Source: Heligmosomoides polygyrus polygyrus (Eukaryota; Nematoda; Chromadorea; Rhabditida; Heligmosomidae). From it: 64,000 nt of DNA. Every line of letters begins with the position of its first letter. Within the stretch, counting starts at the first letter, position 1. The stretch is from positions 68,420,643 through 68,484,642 of the forward strand of contig OX377202.1 in NCBI GenBank assembly GCA_947396885.1, written 5' to 3'. Below the pieces are notes generated by a model. That model was given only the letters and a program-made list of their open reading frames with translations. It was not told the DNA's origin and ran no database searches. Shown one piece after another: positions 1-8,741 of the stretch. Both the position numbers and the translations under genes were made by a program.

Positions 1-740
1 TTTCGGTCTTGGAAGAAACGTGATTCAAACAATTAATGAAGAAACACAAGCATTCAAGGAGGACGTACAACATTTTTTAGCAAACGAATCTATCGAGTGG
101 AAATTTATGACTCCACTCTCCCCGTGGAAGGGAGGATTTTACGAACGCATGGTTGGAGTTATGAAATCACTTCTACACAAAGTCGCTCGCAAGAAAACCT
201 TTAAAGAATCAAAATTCGCTATAATAATTACGGAATGTGAGGCTGTGGTCAATTCTAGACCATTGACCTATGCAGGCAGCTCAGTGGAAGACTCCCTGAT
301 ATTAAGACCTATTGACTTTCTCATACCATACGCAAACTTAACGCCTTTTCCAGTATATCGCTATGACCCTAGCGACACTGACTTTACACCCTCAATATCT
401 ACCAAAGGGCAAGCATTGCAATATTTCCAAAACCACCTCAACTACTTAAACAACTTGTGGCAAACTTGGACTCAACATTACTTACTGGAGTTACGGACAT
501 TTCACTAAAAAAGAATTAAGCAAAAGAGTTTCACAAGAAAACAACCATTAGTTGGTGAAGTCGTTTTAATCGTCGATGACGAGAAACCCCGAGGACAGTG
601 GCAACTAGGTCTTCATAACAAAATTAATCCCTGACGCCGATGGACAAGTAAGATCCGTCGAATTAAGAACAAAAACCTCACAACTTAAAGGGTCCATCAA
701 CATGCTAATTCCCCTCGAAATAGAAACTGATACAAATCAA
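1..740 (+). pseudogene. BEL/Pao pol 3' end (integrase core end plus DUF5641-like tail), element 1
   Basis: The frame from base 20 to 508 reads the last third of a BEL/Pao integrase. It contains TPLSPWKGGFYERMVG, in which the E is the last residue of the DDE triad, and a downstream region (NSRPLTY, LRPIDFL) that matches the integrase of the second BEL element in this window at about residues 873-935. Stops and frameshifts follow at about 507-520 and 635. Beyond them a short conserved tail (VGEVVLIVDDEKPRGQWQLG, then INMLIPLEIE near 700) matches the DUF5641-type domain that ends BEL pol proteins. The rest of pol lies left of the window. It is a decayed copy, and the same strand continues into a post-pol ORF at 1230. 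Confidence 0.85.
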
Positions 741-779
741 CAAAAAGAAGTAAAAGAAAACCAACAAACAGAAGCCTAC

Positions 780-1195
780 AAAGAAGCAGATGATAAAACG
801 AGGACAGTTTCTTCGACATCGATCTTCAACTTCCAGACTTCAGTCACTTATTCCAAATCTACAAAAGTTTCATGCTGTACACAATACTAGCTCTCACAAC
901 ACTAGCCGGCGCGCTGGTTATCAGCGCGGCATATCTATGTGTTGCAACACAACAAGCTCAAGAAATCCGCTTGGTGCACGCCTCGTCGCACCATTTCCCA
1001 TCATGCTCCCCATGAGAGCAGTAACGCTATTCTTCAGTTTCTTCAAGAGTTTCATAATTCTGCTAACACGCTTAGTAAGACTCCCGTTCCACCTATTAGG
1101 AAGGCTGCTTTTAGTATTGGCTTAACAAGACGATTACTAACAAGTTACCAGCACCAAGTCGCTCCGTTCGGCTCGTCGTTATCGAAATATTAAAC
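780..1195 (+). other. Spacer between pol and the post-pol ORF of element 1, with a hydrophobic segment
   Basis: Between the pol tail and the next ORF there is a short open stretch with a clear membrane-type segment at about 868-960 (it begins MLYTILALTTLAGALVISAA). After it the reading frame is interrupted. Another frame, 939-1193, stays open but resembles nothing I know. The hydrophobic segment could be the remnant of a signal or anchor of an env-like product, or chance. I see no cysteine-rich or fusion-like region that would support an envelope protein. Confidence 0.3.
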
Positions 1196-1229
1196 AAAAC
1201 AATACCAACCTTAGCAAAATTTTTCAGTT

Positions 1230-2142
1230 ATGTCCGAGCCAGGTGCAGAAAAGGTTCCTGCTGAACCAAGTCCAGAGAATCCGCAGGACCAAGAACAACC
1301 GCAGCAAATGGAAGTCCGACAACAACCGCAGCAAATCGAAGACCGGCAACAACCGCAGCAAGTGGAAGACCGACAACGACCGCAGAAAAATCAAGAACGA
1401 CGGCAACTACAGAACGGGATGAGAATCGTCAACATCCCAGAGAGGGCGTATCGATCGTAAACTGCAGGAGATCAAGGACAAGACAGACGGGATTCCATAC
1501 CTTAGCAACGAAGTCAGATTCAACAATGTGAGTTTTGCAACTACGATTAACAAAAAAAAAACTTAGATAAATTAAATATCTACATTTAATTTCAAGTAAC
1601 CAAACTTAATCAAAACACTACAAGGGGCATTCACACTATTTAAGTTTGGCCTTTTTAAGAAACGAAAGTTGGAAAAAACCCGACTTGAGGCCTCGAGCAA
1701 CAAAAAACCAAAATCTAAGGTACTACTACTTAGTCCAAATGAACTTTATTCAAGCTACAATAAACAATGATTTAACAAACAATTTCAGGAAATCATCGGC
1801 AACTTGGAAAAAACCGTAGCAAATCTGGAAACCGCAGTGGACCGCATCATCATGATCCTCCAAACCGTAGAGGAACGACAAGGACAAGGACGCGCAGAGA
1901 ATTCATGCCCCTTCTGCAACGACAACCACTACGCAAGCGACTACACGCAGTACAAGACGTTGACGCAAAGAAGAAACAGATGCAATGCCAATAACAGATG
2001 CGAGAGGTGCCCCCTCACGGCCAACCACATGGCCACATCGTGTGGTACGAAGTCTGTTTGTTATTATTGTAAACGCGAGGGGCGCGAAGAGCAAAGCAAG
2101 GGCCACAACTCGGCATTCTGTCCATTTCACTTTCCAATGTAA
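1230..2142 (+). pseudogene. Post-pol ORF of element 1: Q-rich repeats, coiled coil, zinc knuckles (one intron)
   Basis: The ORF starts with ATG at 1230 (MSEPGAEKVPAEP). It then has four 9-residue repeats of the type QQPQQxEDR at about 1290-1400, and a frame break near 1440. A helical stretch (RKLQEIKDKTDG) runs to a likely intron at 1528-1788: donor GTGAGT, acceptor AATTTCAG, and the frame is kept across it. The next exon continues a coiled coil (EKTVANLETAVDRII) and ends in a cysteine/histidine region. That region has CPFC then HYASD, CERC, and CYYC, with a final HNSAFCPF before the stop at 2140-2142. Two of the expected metal ligands look altered (SDY where SDC is expected, and an insertion before the last H). 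It is probably a nucleic-acid-binding, gag-like protein. Its place after pol parallels the 5473-7692 ORF of element 2. Confidence 0.65.
1528..1788 (+). other. Probable intron in the post-pol ORF of element 1
   Basis: The 261-nt AT-rich segment starts GTGAGTTTTG and ends AACAATTTCAG, a good nematode 3' splice site. Removing it joins two stretches of the same coiled-coil reading frame. Introns inside LTR-element ORFs are uncommon, so this supports expression of the ORF from a spliced RNA. Confidence 0.55.
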
Positions 2143-3137
2143 TTGATTCGTTCGAAAGAATTAGGTGAAATCAATGACAATTCTGCAAATAAGCACCATT
2201 CAGACAGGCAAAAAAAATGACCAAAACAAGTCGCTAATCGCCCCTCTCGCGATCAAACTCAGCATGGTTTGCCTTTGCGTAGTTAGAAATGTAGACATAT
2301 TCTTGTTATTTCCTATTGCACGAAATAAAAGGTAGTCGATCACAAGTAAACCACATACGATAAATAAGTAACAAATCAAGTGTCTTACGGGTTTTATTTA
2401 AAATCAATATAAATAAATTATAATAAATAATAAATAAAATAAAATCCGAATAAAATAATTAAAATAGCAATTTGAAAAAACATATCAATAGTTTATGAAT
2501 ACAAGGCTATACTACCAGTAATCGCTAGTAAATTATAAAATTACAAATAAATTTGTAAATTTTACGGATACCCTGACTCCCAAATAAAGCAACTACACAA
2601 CAATTGACCAACAAATAAAATAATAAAAGAAATTTATCAGCAATAGTAAATAAACAACAGGCTCGCAAGATAACTAATTGTCGCTCTTGTTCTGGCTTCT
2701 CCAAAAGAAAAAATCCAAATATAAACAATACAAAAGATTTAAACTCAAGTAACTCAAATAAAATACGGCAACTAATTTAAGCAAAACAAATACAACATAA
2801 ATGATTCCCTAAATTAACGAATTAAATAAATAAATAATAAAATAACTAAACTAAATAAATCAAATAAATAATAAAATAAAATAAACAAAACAAAATAAAT
2901 AAAATAATTAAATAAATAAAACAATTATTATAACAATAAAAACAACAATAAAAAAACAAAGCAATAATATAAAACAATTTAAATAAGATTCAACATGAGT
3001 ATGAAACAAATACAACACATTAATTTAATAAAACAAGTGCAACAATACAAAAACAATTTTATATAATTAGTATAAACACAATCAACGAAGAACGACTCCG
3101 CCTTCGCCTCCTCGACGACCATCGACTCCTCGACGAC
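2143..3137 (+). other. Non-coding, AT-rich 3' part of element 1
   Basis: No coding frame is supported. From about 2400 to 3060 the sequence is a run of AAATAA-type low-complexity repeats (A-rich on the + strand). The last 70 bases are less biased (CGACGACC repeats) and stop at the insertion point of element 2. The stretch resumes after 16517. Confidence 0.6.
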
Positions 3138-3142
3138 GAATT
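3138..3142. repeat. Left target-site duplication GAATT of element 2
   Basis: GAATT lies directly outside the left LTR, and the same five bases lie directly outside the right LTR at 16513-16517. BEL/Pao integrases usually make 4-6 bp duplications. Confidence 0.85.
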
Positions 3143-4064
3143 TATTGCAAGTCGGCGGCCCCAGTGCAGCGGCTGTGCCGTCAACACGTGGGACACCAAC
3201 CTGCCCCATGGGGCACCCGAAGCTGCCAAGGCCCGATGCCCCGGGGAGGTGAAGGGTCTCATGCCCTGAAGTGCCACTCCCGTAGTGGGGATTCCCCGGG
3301 TCCGTCCCTTCACTCCCCACCTGAATTGTATCCCTTCAGCCCCTGGGTCGCAGCCAGCACAAGACCGTGGGGGGAATACTACCCTAGCCCTGGGTTGCCA
3401 GCCCGACTCCCAACAACACTGCGCTCGCGACGTCCAGGCAGGGGGCCAGAGTCTGCCCCCCTGCCCGGACCCCGCGAGGGGCTTAACGGGCTTTATCCCC
3501 GGCAACCCAGCAACAACAATGATACACATAATAACAGCAATACCAGATACATTTTGCAACGGACTCACCACATTCCCTCGCTTGCACACCGTACACCATA
3601 ATAGGTTTATCTCAATACCAGCGCCGACATAGTAGAGCACAGGATAGGCCGGACACGTGGATGATGAAATCACAGCCGGCAGAGCAAGGAGATCGGGACC
3701 AGGATGGGCCGGGCGCTTCACTGTGCCAGGGCACTCCGCGCCCTCAGCCCTGGCGACCCTTCCAGGAAGGGTCGCCTTCCATCCAACCGGCAGTCGATGC
3801 CGAGCAATGCAGGGACGACACGATGACCAGACACCGGCGGCTGAAGTGAGCTGGCAGGCGAGCGCGACCGCTCGCGATCGATCCAGGCGTCGAATGGAAG
3901 CCGCGGCTTGCGCGGGAAGCGGGATATACCCGTTTCCGGTGCGCGCGCCCCGCCCGCGGATCAATCCAGCGGAGGCGGGGGCAGGCCGCGCGAGGGGCCG
4001 CTCGCTGACGCGCCGCGCGCCCGCAGGAGGATGGAGGGGAGCGCCGTGGTCGCGAGACGCGACA
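3143..4064 (-). repeat. 3' LTR of element 2 (full-length copy, 922 bp)
   Basis: This copy aligns to 15788-16512 with only a handful of substitutions that I could see by eye (for example near 3211, 3260 and 3432). There is one 2-bp indel in a CG run near 4012, and about 190 bp at roughly 3456-3650 that the other copy lacks. On the minus strand it starts TG and ends with TA in place of CA, a one-base change from the 5' LTR. It is GC-rich and has a TATA-like GGTATATCCCG at about 3922-3935. Just outside the end, AATAAA on the minus strand spans the junction with flanking DNA. Confidence 0.9.
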
Positions 4065-4073
4065 CTCCCGCCC
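4065..4073 (-). promoter_or_regulatory. Polypurine tract of element 2
   Basis: Directly upstream of the 3' LTR on the minus strand is GGGCGGGAG, followed at once by the LTR start TGTCGCG. Short purine tracts at this position prime plus-strand DNA synthesis in LTR elements. Confidence 0.6.
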
Positions 4074-5472
4074 AGAAAAGAAGACCTCCCGCGGGGGATA
4101 AGCTGCGAGGCTGCCTGGTCACCATTGGGCTTAAGCCCGTTTTGAATTGTTTAGGGGACATCGACTGCGGATCACACGGGAGAACGACCGCCCCCAATAG
4201 AACCGACCAGGACCTCGGAACGCCGTGAAGTAAAGATGTGAGTGGAGCACCCGACCAACTAAGGATGAAATGGCAAGGAGGATCTCTGCCGGCTGACAGG
4301 AAAACACACATAAACTTCACACATGGAATGGCTACTACTACGGCCGGCCCTATCTGAAATGCCTCGACTCCACACATATCGGAGGAGGCTTGCACGGGAT
4401 GGGGACACTAGGCTAGGAGTCACAAGATGGGATGAAATGCATGAGAGAGTGTCTGAACTAAGCTATGACACTAAGCCACTGGTAAGTGGGCAACTACAGC
4501 CTAGGGTGTCCCAAAAGGAAATGGATTGACTGAGCAAAGCCTCCTCGAAGGGGAGTATGAACAACAAAAGCCTACATAATGCGGCGGGATATGAGAGCGA
4601 GGATGAATTGGCAACACAAAAATATAAACAACATACAAAATAGAAAAATACACAAAATATGAAATGCCGGATATACAACAATAATCAAAATACATACAAA
4701 AATAATCAACCATACAGACATACTGAACTGCCGTCGAAAGCTGGGTTCGGCCACAGAGGCCTACTACCATCGCCTGGGTCGGCCCGTCCGACTCGCCGTA
4801 CCTCGACCCATCCATGGGCCGGAACCATCCATCCATCGAGCCACATCCTCCATACGGACCGCACGACCGACCACCAGAACTGTAATGTATCGGTTTACAT
4901 CTGTATGGTTACCTCAATAAAGATTCTTCTAAAAGAATGTATTGCATAATAAGGGAATAAAACCGACAGTTGGAATGTAGCGGCTCAAGTAAAAGGACTT
5001 AGCCCTATACGAGGTGTCCCGCGTGCGTGTGATGTTGTCGTCGGTCGCCATGTATTGTCCTATCGTTGTGGTTCGCGCCATCGATTCGTTCTCGACTCGA
5101 GCTACCTGGAAATAAAAAGGTTGGGATGAACTGTTCACTTGTAAACAATGAAATGACTAAAGCTCGGCTTGATGGCTGCGTTGCTCTTGGCGACCGGTTC
5201 CCGTCTTGGACGGCTTGGCTGCTGGCGGGCCCCACGATGACGTGGGCCTCAGTCCTGTCGGCGTCTTCCCTTGCAGGTTGACTGGGGCACGGCGCGATCC
5301 TGAACATGAATTAGCTCCAAGGTTCACTCACGTCTGTGTCCGGATCGCTGTCGATGTTGGCTCGAGCCCGTCGCTGACCTGCCTCTACACTACTCTGAAA
5401 TAACTAAAGGGTTATCTGAATTGGGTGCATTACCTTAAACGGTGCGCTGAGCGCTGAATTGGCTATATTGCT
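4074..5472 (-). other. 3' region of element 2 between the post-pol ORF and the 3' LTR
   Basis: This 1.4 kb stretch has several short open frames (for example 5005-5307 on the minus strand, 100 residues, rich in R, S and P), but none shows a recognisable domain. It carries many copies of the TGAANTG motif described in the findings. It could be a long 3' untranslated region, or could hold a packaging or regulatory region. Confidence 0.5.
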
Positions 5473-7692
5473 TCACCACGACGCCTCGCTGTCGTGGTCC
5501 CGGTCCTCCTCCTGCTGCCTCGGGGGCTCCTGTTCCTCGTGGGGCGAGGCCTCCCGGCGACCAGCGTGGGGTGGAGCAGGAGGAGCGGCCCTCTGCCGCG
5601 ATTCGCGGCGGCGTTGCGCCATGGCAACGTTGAGTGGGACGTCGTACTTTTGTACGTCCTGTTGGTCCGGAGGGCAAGGACGAAACGTGCGCTGCGCGAG
5701 GCGGCGGTAGAAGGCGTTTGGCCGCTCTGAAATGTCTGGCAGCGCGCGGGGGTTGTCGACGCAAAACGCGCGGTGATGGCCCTCCTTCTTGCACATAGTG
5801 CAAGGTGTACGACGCAAGCAAGTGCCTCGATGTTGCTTGAGGCAGTTCGAGCAGTACCTGAATTGTAGTGCGAGTTTCTCGCGCTCGCTCAGCCTTGGAT
5901 GACGTAGGCAATCCGAGCTGTAGTGGTCCACATCGAAACAGAATGCGCACGAACGCCGTTGTGATGGCGGTGGCTGCGGTGGCGGCGTCTTTGGCAGGTA
6001 CCTTCGGGCTTCCTCGTCCAGCCGGATCGGACTGCGGCCCCTGTATGGGTTAAGGGGCCAAGGCTCGTCCTGCAGATGCTGTTGCTGAGGCTGCCCTTGG
6101 GCCTGACGATGCTGCCCTGCCGCTGAGGTGGACGGTTGGCTCGCAGCTGAAGTGGATGGTTGCTGCGGAGCGGGTGCGGGCTTTTCAGCTGGTGGCTTCT
6201 CTCTGGCAGCGGTCTGCTGGACGGGTGTTATAGCCAGCACCGCAGGCTGTGGTGCCGCCTGCTGCTGCTGCTGTTCTCTGGCCCGTCGCTCTTCCTGCAA
6301 AAATTGGTCCACCAAATGCGTGCGCAGGTAGCCGTCTGTAACGGCGATCATGCGGGCGTTGCTGTAATTTTCCCTCCACCACTGAAGTGTTTCTTCGATG
6401 CGGTATCGATTCGTTGGAATGGGCTCCGGGATTGGTAGGGAAGAGTCTACCGCGTATCGCTGGTCGTCGTTGGTGATGACACCAACGCCTTCGTGGAGCA
6501 CCAGCAGAAGCTGATGAGCTTCCACCACGCGAATCATACGAATCGCGTGGGCGACGACCGCGGAGGCGAACTGAATTGCATCTGAAATGGTTCGCTCCGC
6601 AACGCCGAAGAGCTGCAGTGTCGCACGGAAGTAGTCCCGGTCCTCTGCCCAATCCAACAGCCTCGGGACGGTGATATGGTTGAGCTGGTAGGTGTAGTCA
6701 TTCAACAGCGCAATGCTGTGGACCAGCTCATGGATCCATCCCATGAGGACAGTGTACCTAAATTGCAGGGGGTCTGCCTGTGTCATTAGGACACCTAGAT
6801 TATGGAAGCGCTGCGTCGTTGTAGTGGACAGCTCCTGCATGGACCGGAGTAGCTCAACGATCCGCGCTACTGATTCGTAGTCGGCCCTCCTAGATGGTGT
6901 CACCTCCTTAACGGGGATCTTGAGGGCCGCGATGGTCGGTCGCAGGAGGTTATTGATATTGATGTAATCGAAGGCCGTCCTGAAACCGGTCTCCGTGAGT
7001 TGGTGGGTGCTACGGGCGTCCGATGACGATGCGGCGGATGACTGGGCCGCTGTAGCTGAATTGTCGGAGGAGGCTCCTGTATTGAGCCTTATCTGAAGTA
7101 GGGCGAGGAGCTCCTGGTAGCGCGGGTAGTCCGCAGCTGATGTGGGCTCCTCGCGGGCAGTCTCCTGCCCGGTTGCTCCTACTTGAGCCGGCTCCTTTCG
7201 TGGAGGAGCTACAGGCGGCTCTGGAGCGGCTGGGGCCTTACCCTCCTTTTGAACTGGGGTTGGTGATGTGGCGCGAGGCTTCTTGGCTGAACTGACCAAA
7301 GAGGGAGAAATTTGGGTGCCAGCCTCGCGCCGAGCCTGTTGGCTCTGAATTGACGTCTCGGCTTCCATATGCTCAGCCCAACTGCCCTGTAGCTGTGGCG
7401 CAGTAGGTGCCGCTACGGTTATGGGGGCAGTGGCGACTACGGCCGTCGACCGAGACACTGAATTGGCGGACGAGGCAACAGGAACAACAGAAGAACTACT
7501 TCGAGGCTGAGACAGCCTCGTGGACCGTCTAGTGACGGAAGCATAGGAGGAACGCGAAGGAACTTGCCTGGTTGTTGGAGTTGTCCCTCGATTTTGTCCT
7601 CCTCGTCCGCCACGTGCGGTAGGTTCCTGCTGCTGGCGGCTTCCACGATCGCCTCGTCCTCGACGGGATTGACCACGGGTTTGCGAAGGCAT
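5473..7692 (-). CDS. Post-pol zinc-knuckle protein of element 2 (second gag-like ORF, in the env position)
   Basis: The ORF is intact. I choose the ATG at 7692-7690 (MPSQTRGQ), which gives 739 residues, because a strong 3' splice site (TTTTTTCATTTCAG) ends at 7719, 26 bases upstream of it. The open frame itself extends 24 codons further. Order of parts: an Arg/Gly-rich basic N-terminus (about residues 1-35), a Ser/Ala/Pro-rich linker, a long helical region (about 200-450), a Gln/Pro-rich linker (about 470-570), then three cysteine/histidine clusters at about 582-644 (CAFCFDVDHYSSDC; CSNCLKQHRGTC; CTMCKKEGHHRAFC), and a charged tail. There is no signal peptide or membrane anchor, so it is not an envelope. 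The layout suggests an RNA-binding, possibly capsid/nucleocapsid-like protein made from a spliced subgenomic RNA. The function is inference; only the knuckles are recognised. Confidence 0.8.
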   Translation of the reverse strand: MPSQTRGQSRRGRGDRGSRQQQEPTARGGRGGQNRGTTPTTRQVPSRSSYASVTRRSTRLSQPRSSSSVVPVASSANSVSRSTAVVATAPITVAAPTAPQLQGSWAEHMEAETSIQSQQARREAGTQISPSLVSSAKKPRATSPTPVQKEGKAPAAPEPPVAPPRKEPAQVGATGQETAREEPTSAADYPRYQELLALLQIRLNTGASSDNSATAAQSSAASSSDARSTHQLTETGFRTAFDYININNLLRPTIAALKIPVKEVTPSRRADYESVARIVELLRSMQELSTTTTQRFHNLGVLMTQADPLQFRYTVLMGWIHELVHSIALLNDYTYQLNHITVPRLLDWAEDRDYFRATLQLFGVAERTISDAIQFASAVVAHAIRMIRVVEAHQLLLVLHEGVGVITNDDQRYAVDSSLPIPEPIPTNRYRIEETLQWWRENYSNARMIAVTDGYLRTHLVDQFLQEERRAREQQQQQAAPQPAVLAITPVQQTAAREKPPAEKPAPAPQQPSTSAASQPSTSAAGQHRQAQGQPQQQHLQDEPWPLNPYRGRSPIRLDEEARRYLPKTPPPQPPPSQRRSCAFCFDVDHYSSDCLRHPRLSEREKLALQFRYCSNCLKQHRGTCLRRTPCTMCKKEGHHRAFCVDNPRALPDISERPNAFYRRLAQRTFRPCPPDQQDVQKYDVPLNVAMAQRRRESRQRAAPPAPPHAGRREASPHEEQEPPRQQEEDRDHDSEASW

Positions 7693-7705
7693 TGTCGCAC
7701 GAAAA

Positions 7706-7733
7706 CGCTTGAGAATATCTGAAATGAAAAAAT
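7706..7733 (-). promoter_or_regulatory. 3' splice acceptor (cis or spliced-leader) upstream of the post-pol ORF
   Basis: Minus strand: an A/T-rich run ending TTTTTTCATTTCAG, then ATATTCTC and the ATG at 7692. It fits the nematode acceptor consensus (UUUUCAG) well, and it would let the downstream ORF be translated from a spliced or trans-spliced RNA. Confidence 0.6.
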
Positions 7734-8741
7734 TTCGAACCGTTCTCATCTGTAGTGGCGGCAATGTACGAGAATTATACTAGTGAAGCCCATTCTGAAA
7801 TGAAGAAAACATGGGATGGGTAGAGAACGGTAGGGGCAGGCTAAGTGAACTGAAGTATCACGCGCCGATGAGTCATCGGCGTTAGGGCTGCGACGGTAGC
7901 AGGGTCCGTGCGCCTTAAGGACTTCGTGGTGGGACCCGCTAATAGTGCAACTGTGCCTCGCATGGATGAATCATCATGAGGGAGCCCGTGGACGACGATG
8001 AAGTGGCTAACGTGGAAAAATGGAATGAAAGGAACCTTGAACAGCAAGAACAAACAATTTAGGACATAAGGGATAGAGGAAAGAGAAGATAGACTAGGAA
8101 ATCTAGGGGAGAAACCTGAGGGAAGAGAAAATGCGAGAAGGTGAAGGAGAAATGAAGGTGTTAGGAGCCGAAAGAGTCGGTTTAGCACACAAGAGGATGA
8201 AGAACAATGGGCTGCAGATATAGACGAGGGAGAGTACATTAAGAAATTAGAGAGAGAGAGAGTTTGAGGAAAGACGAAATGAGCGAATGTTATGAGAGGG
8301 AAAGTGAAGGGTGCCAGAGGGCAGACTGTAATGACGGAAGACGTGCTGCCGGTGGGGATAGGAGTGCGACTAACGAGCGCTGCCACTATGGTGGAGGATG
8401 AGCGCGATGAGGTCAGAGCGCGAGCCATTGCGGCTGTATCCTAAGGTTGTTTCACCGGCGGCGTCGCACGGGTACTGTAGTGCTCAAAGGAGTCTGCCCG
8501 AGAGGAGAGAAGATATGGAAAAGGAGGAAAACAAGTGATAAGAGCGAAGAAGATATGGGGAAGAAGGAAGAACAAATCATAAGAGCGAAGAGAGAGGAAA
8601 ATTCTAATGAGAGAAACGAAACAAGGAAATAAGCCGCAGAGGTCCCTAGTGAAGTGGCCAAAGTGCAATTGGAGCGCAATTAAATTACGAAACACATGAA
8701 ATGGGCCGAACTACAGTATCGACGGACAAAATGGAAGAAAC
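7734..8741 (-). other. Pyrimidine-rich spacer between pol and the post-pol ORF of element 2
   Basis: On the minus strand about 600 bases (8020-8330 and 8500-8640) are mostly C and T. Two long open frames here (7841-8428, 8441-8695) are a product of that bias: they read as S, F, L and P with no domain. The stretch ends in the acceptor at 7719, so it looks like an intron or splicing-control region. Confidence 0.55.

Noticed and set aside
868..960. Env-like protein in element 1
   Set aside because: Only one hydrophobic segment, frames broken, no cysteine pattern; not enough for an envelope call.
3059..3964. Long minus-strand frame over the left LTR (301 codons), with a twin at 15575-16543
   Set aside because: It lies in the GC-rich LTR and is open in several frames at once. 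There is no domain, and it spans the LTR border, so it is a compositional artefact.
7841..8428. Minus-strand 195-residue frame rich in Ser, Phe, Leu and Pro
   Set aside because: Explained by the pyrimidine-rich spacer; no domain and no coding-like pattern.
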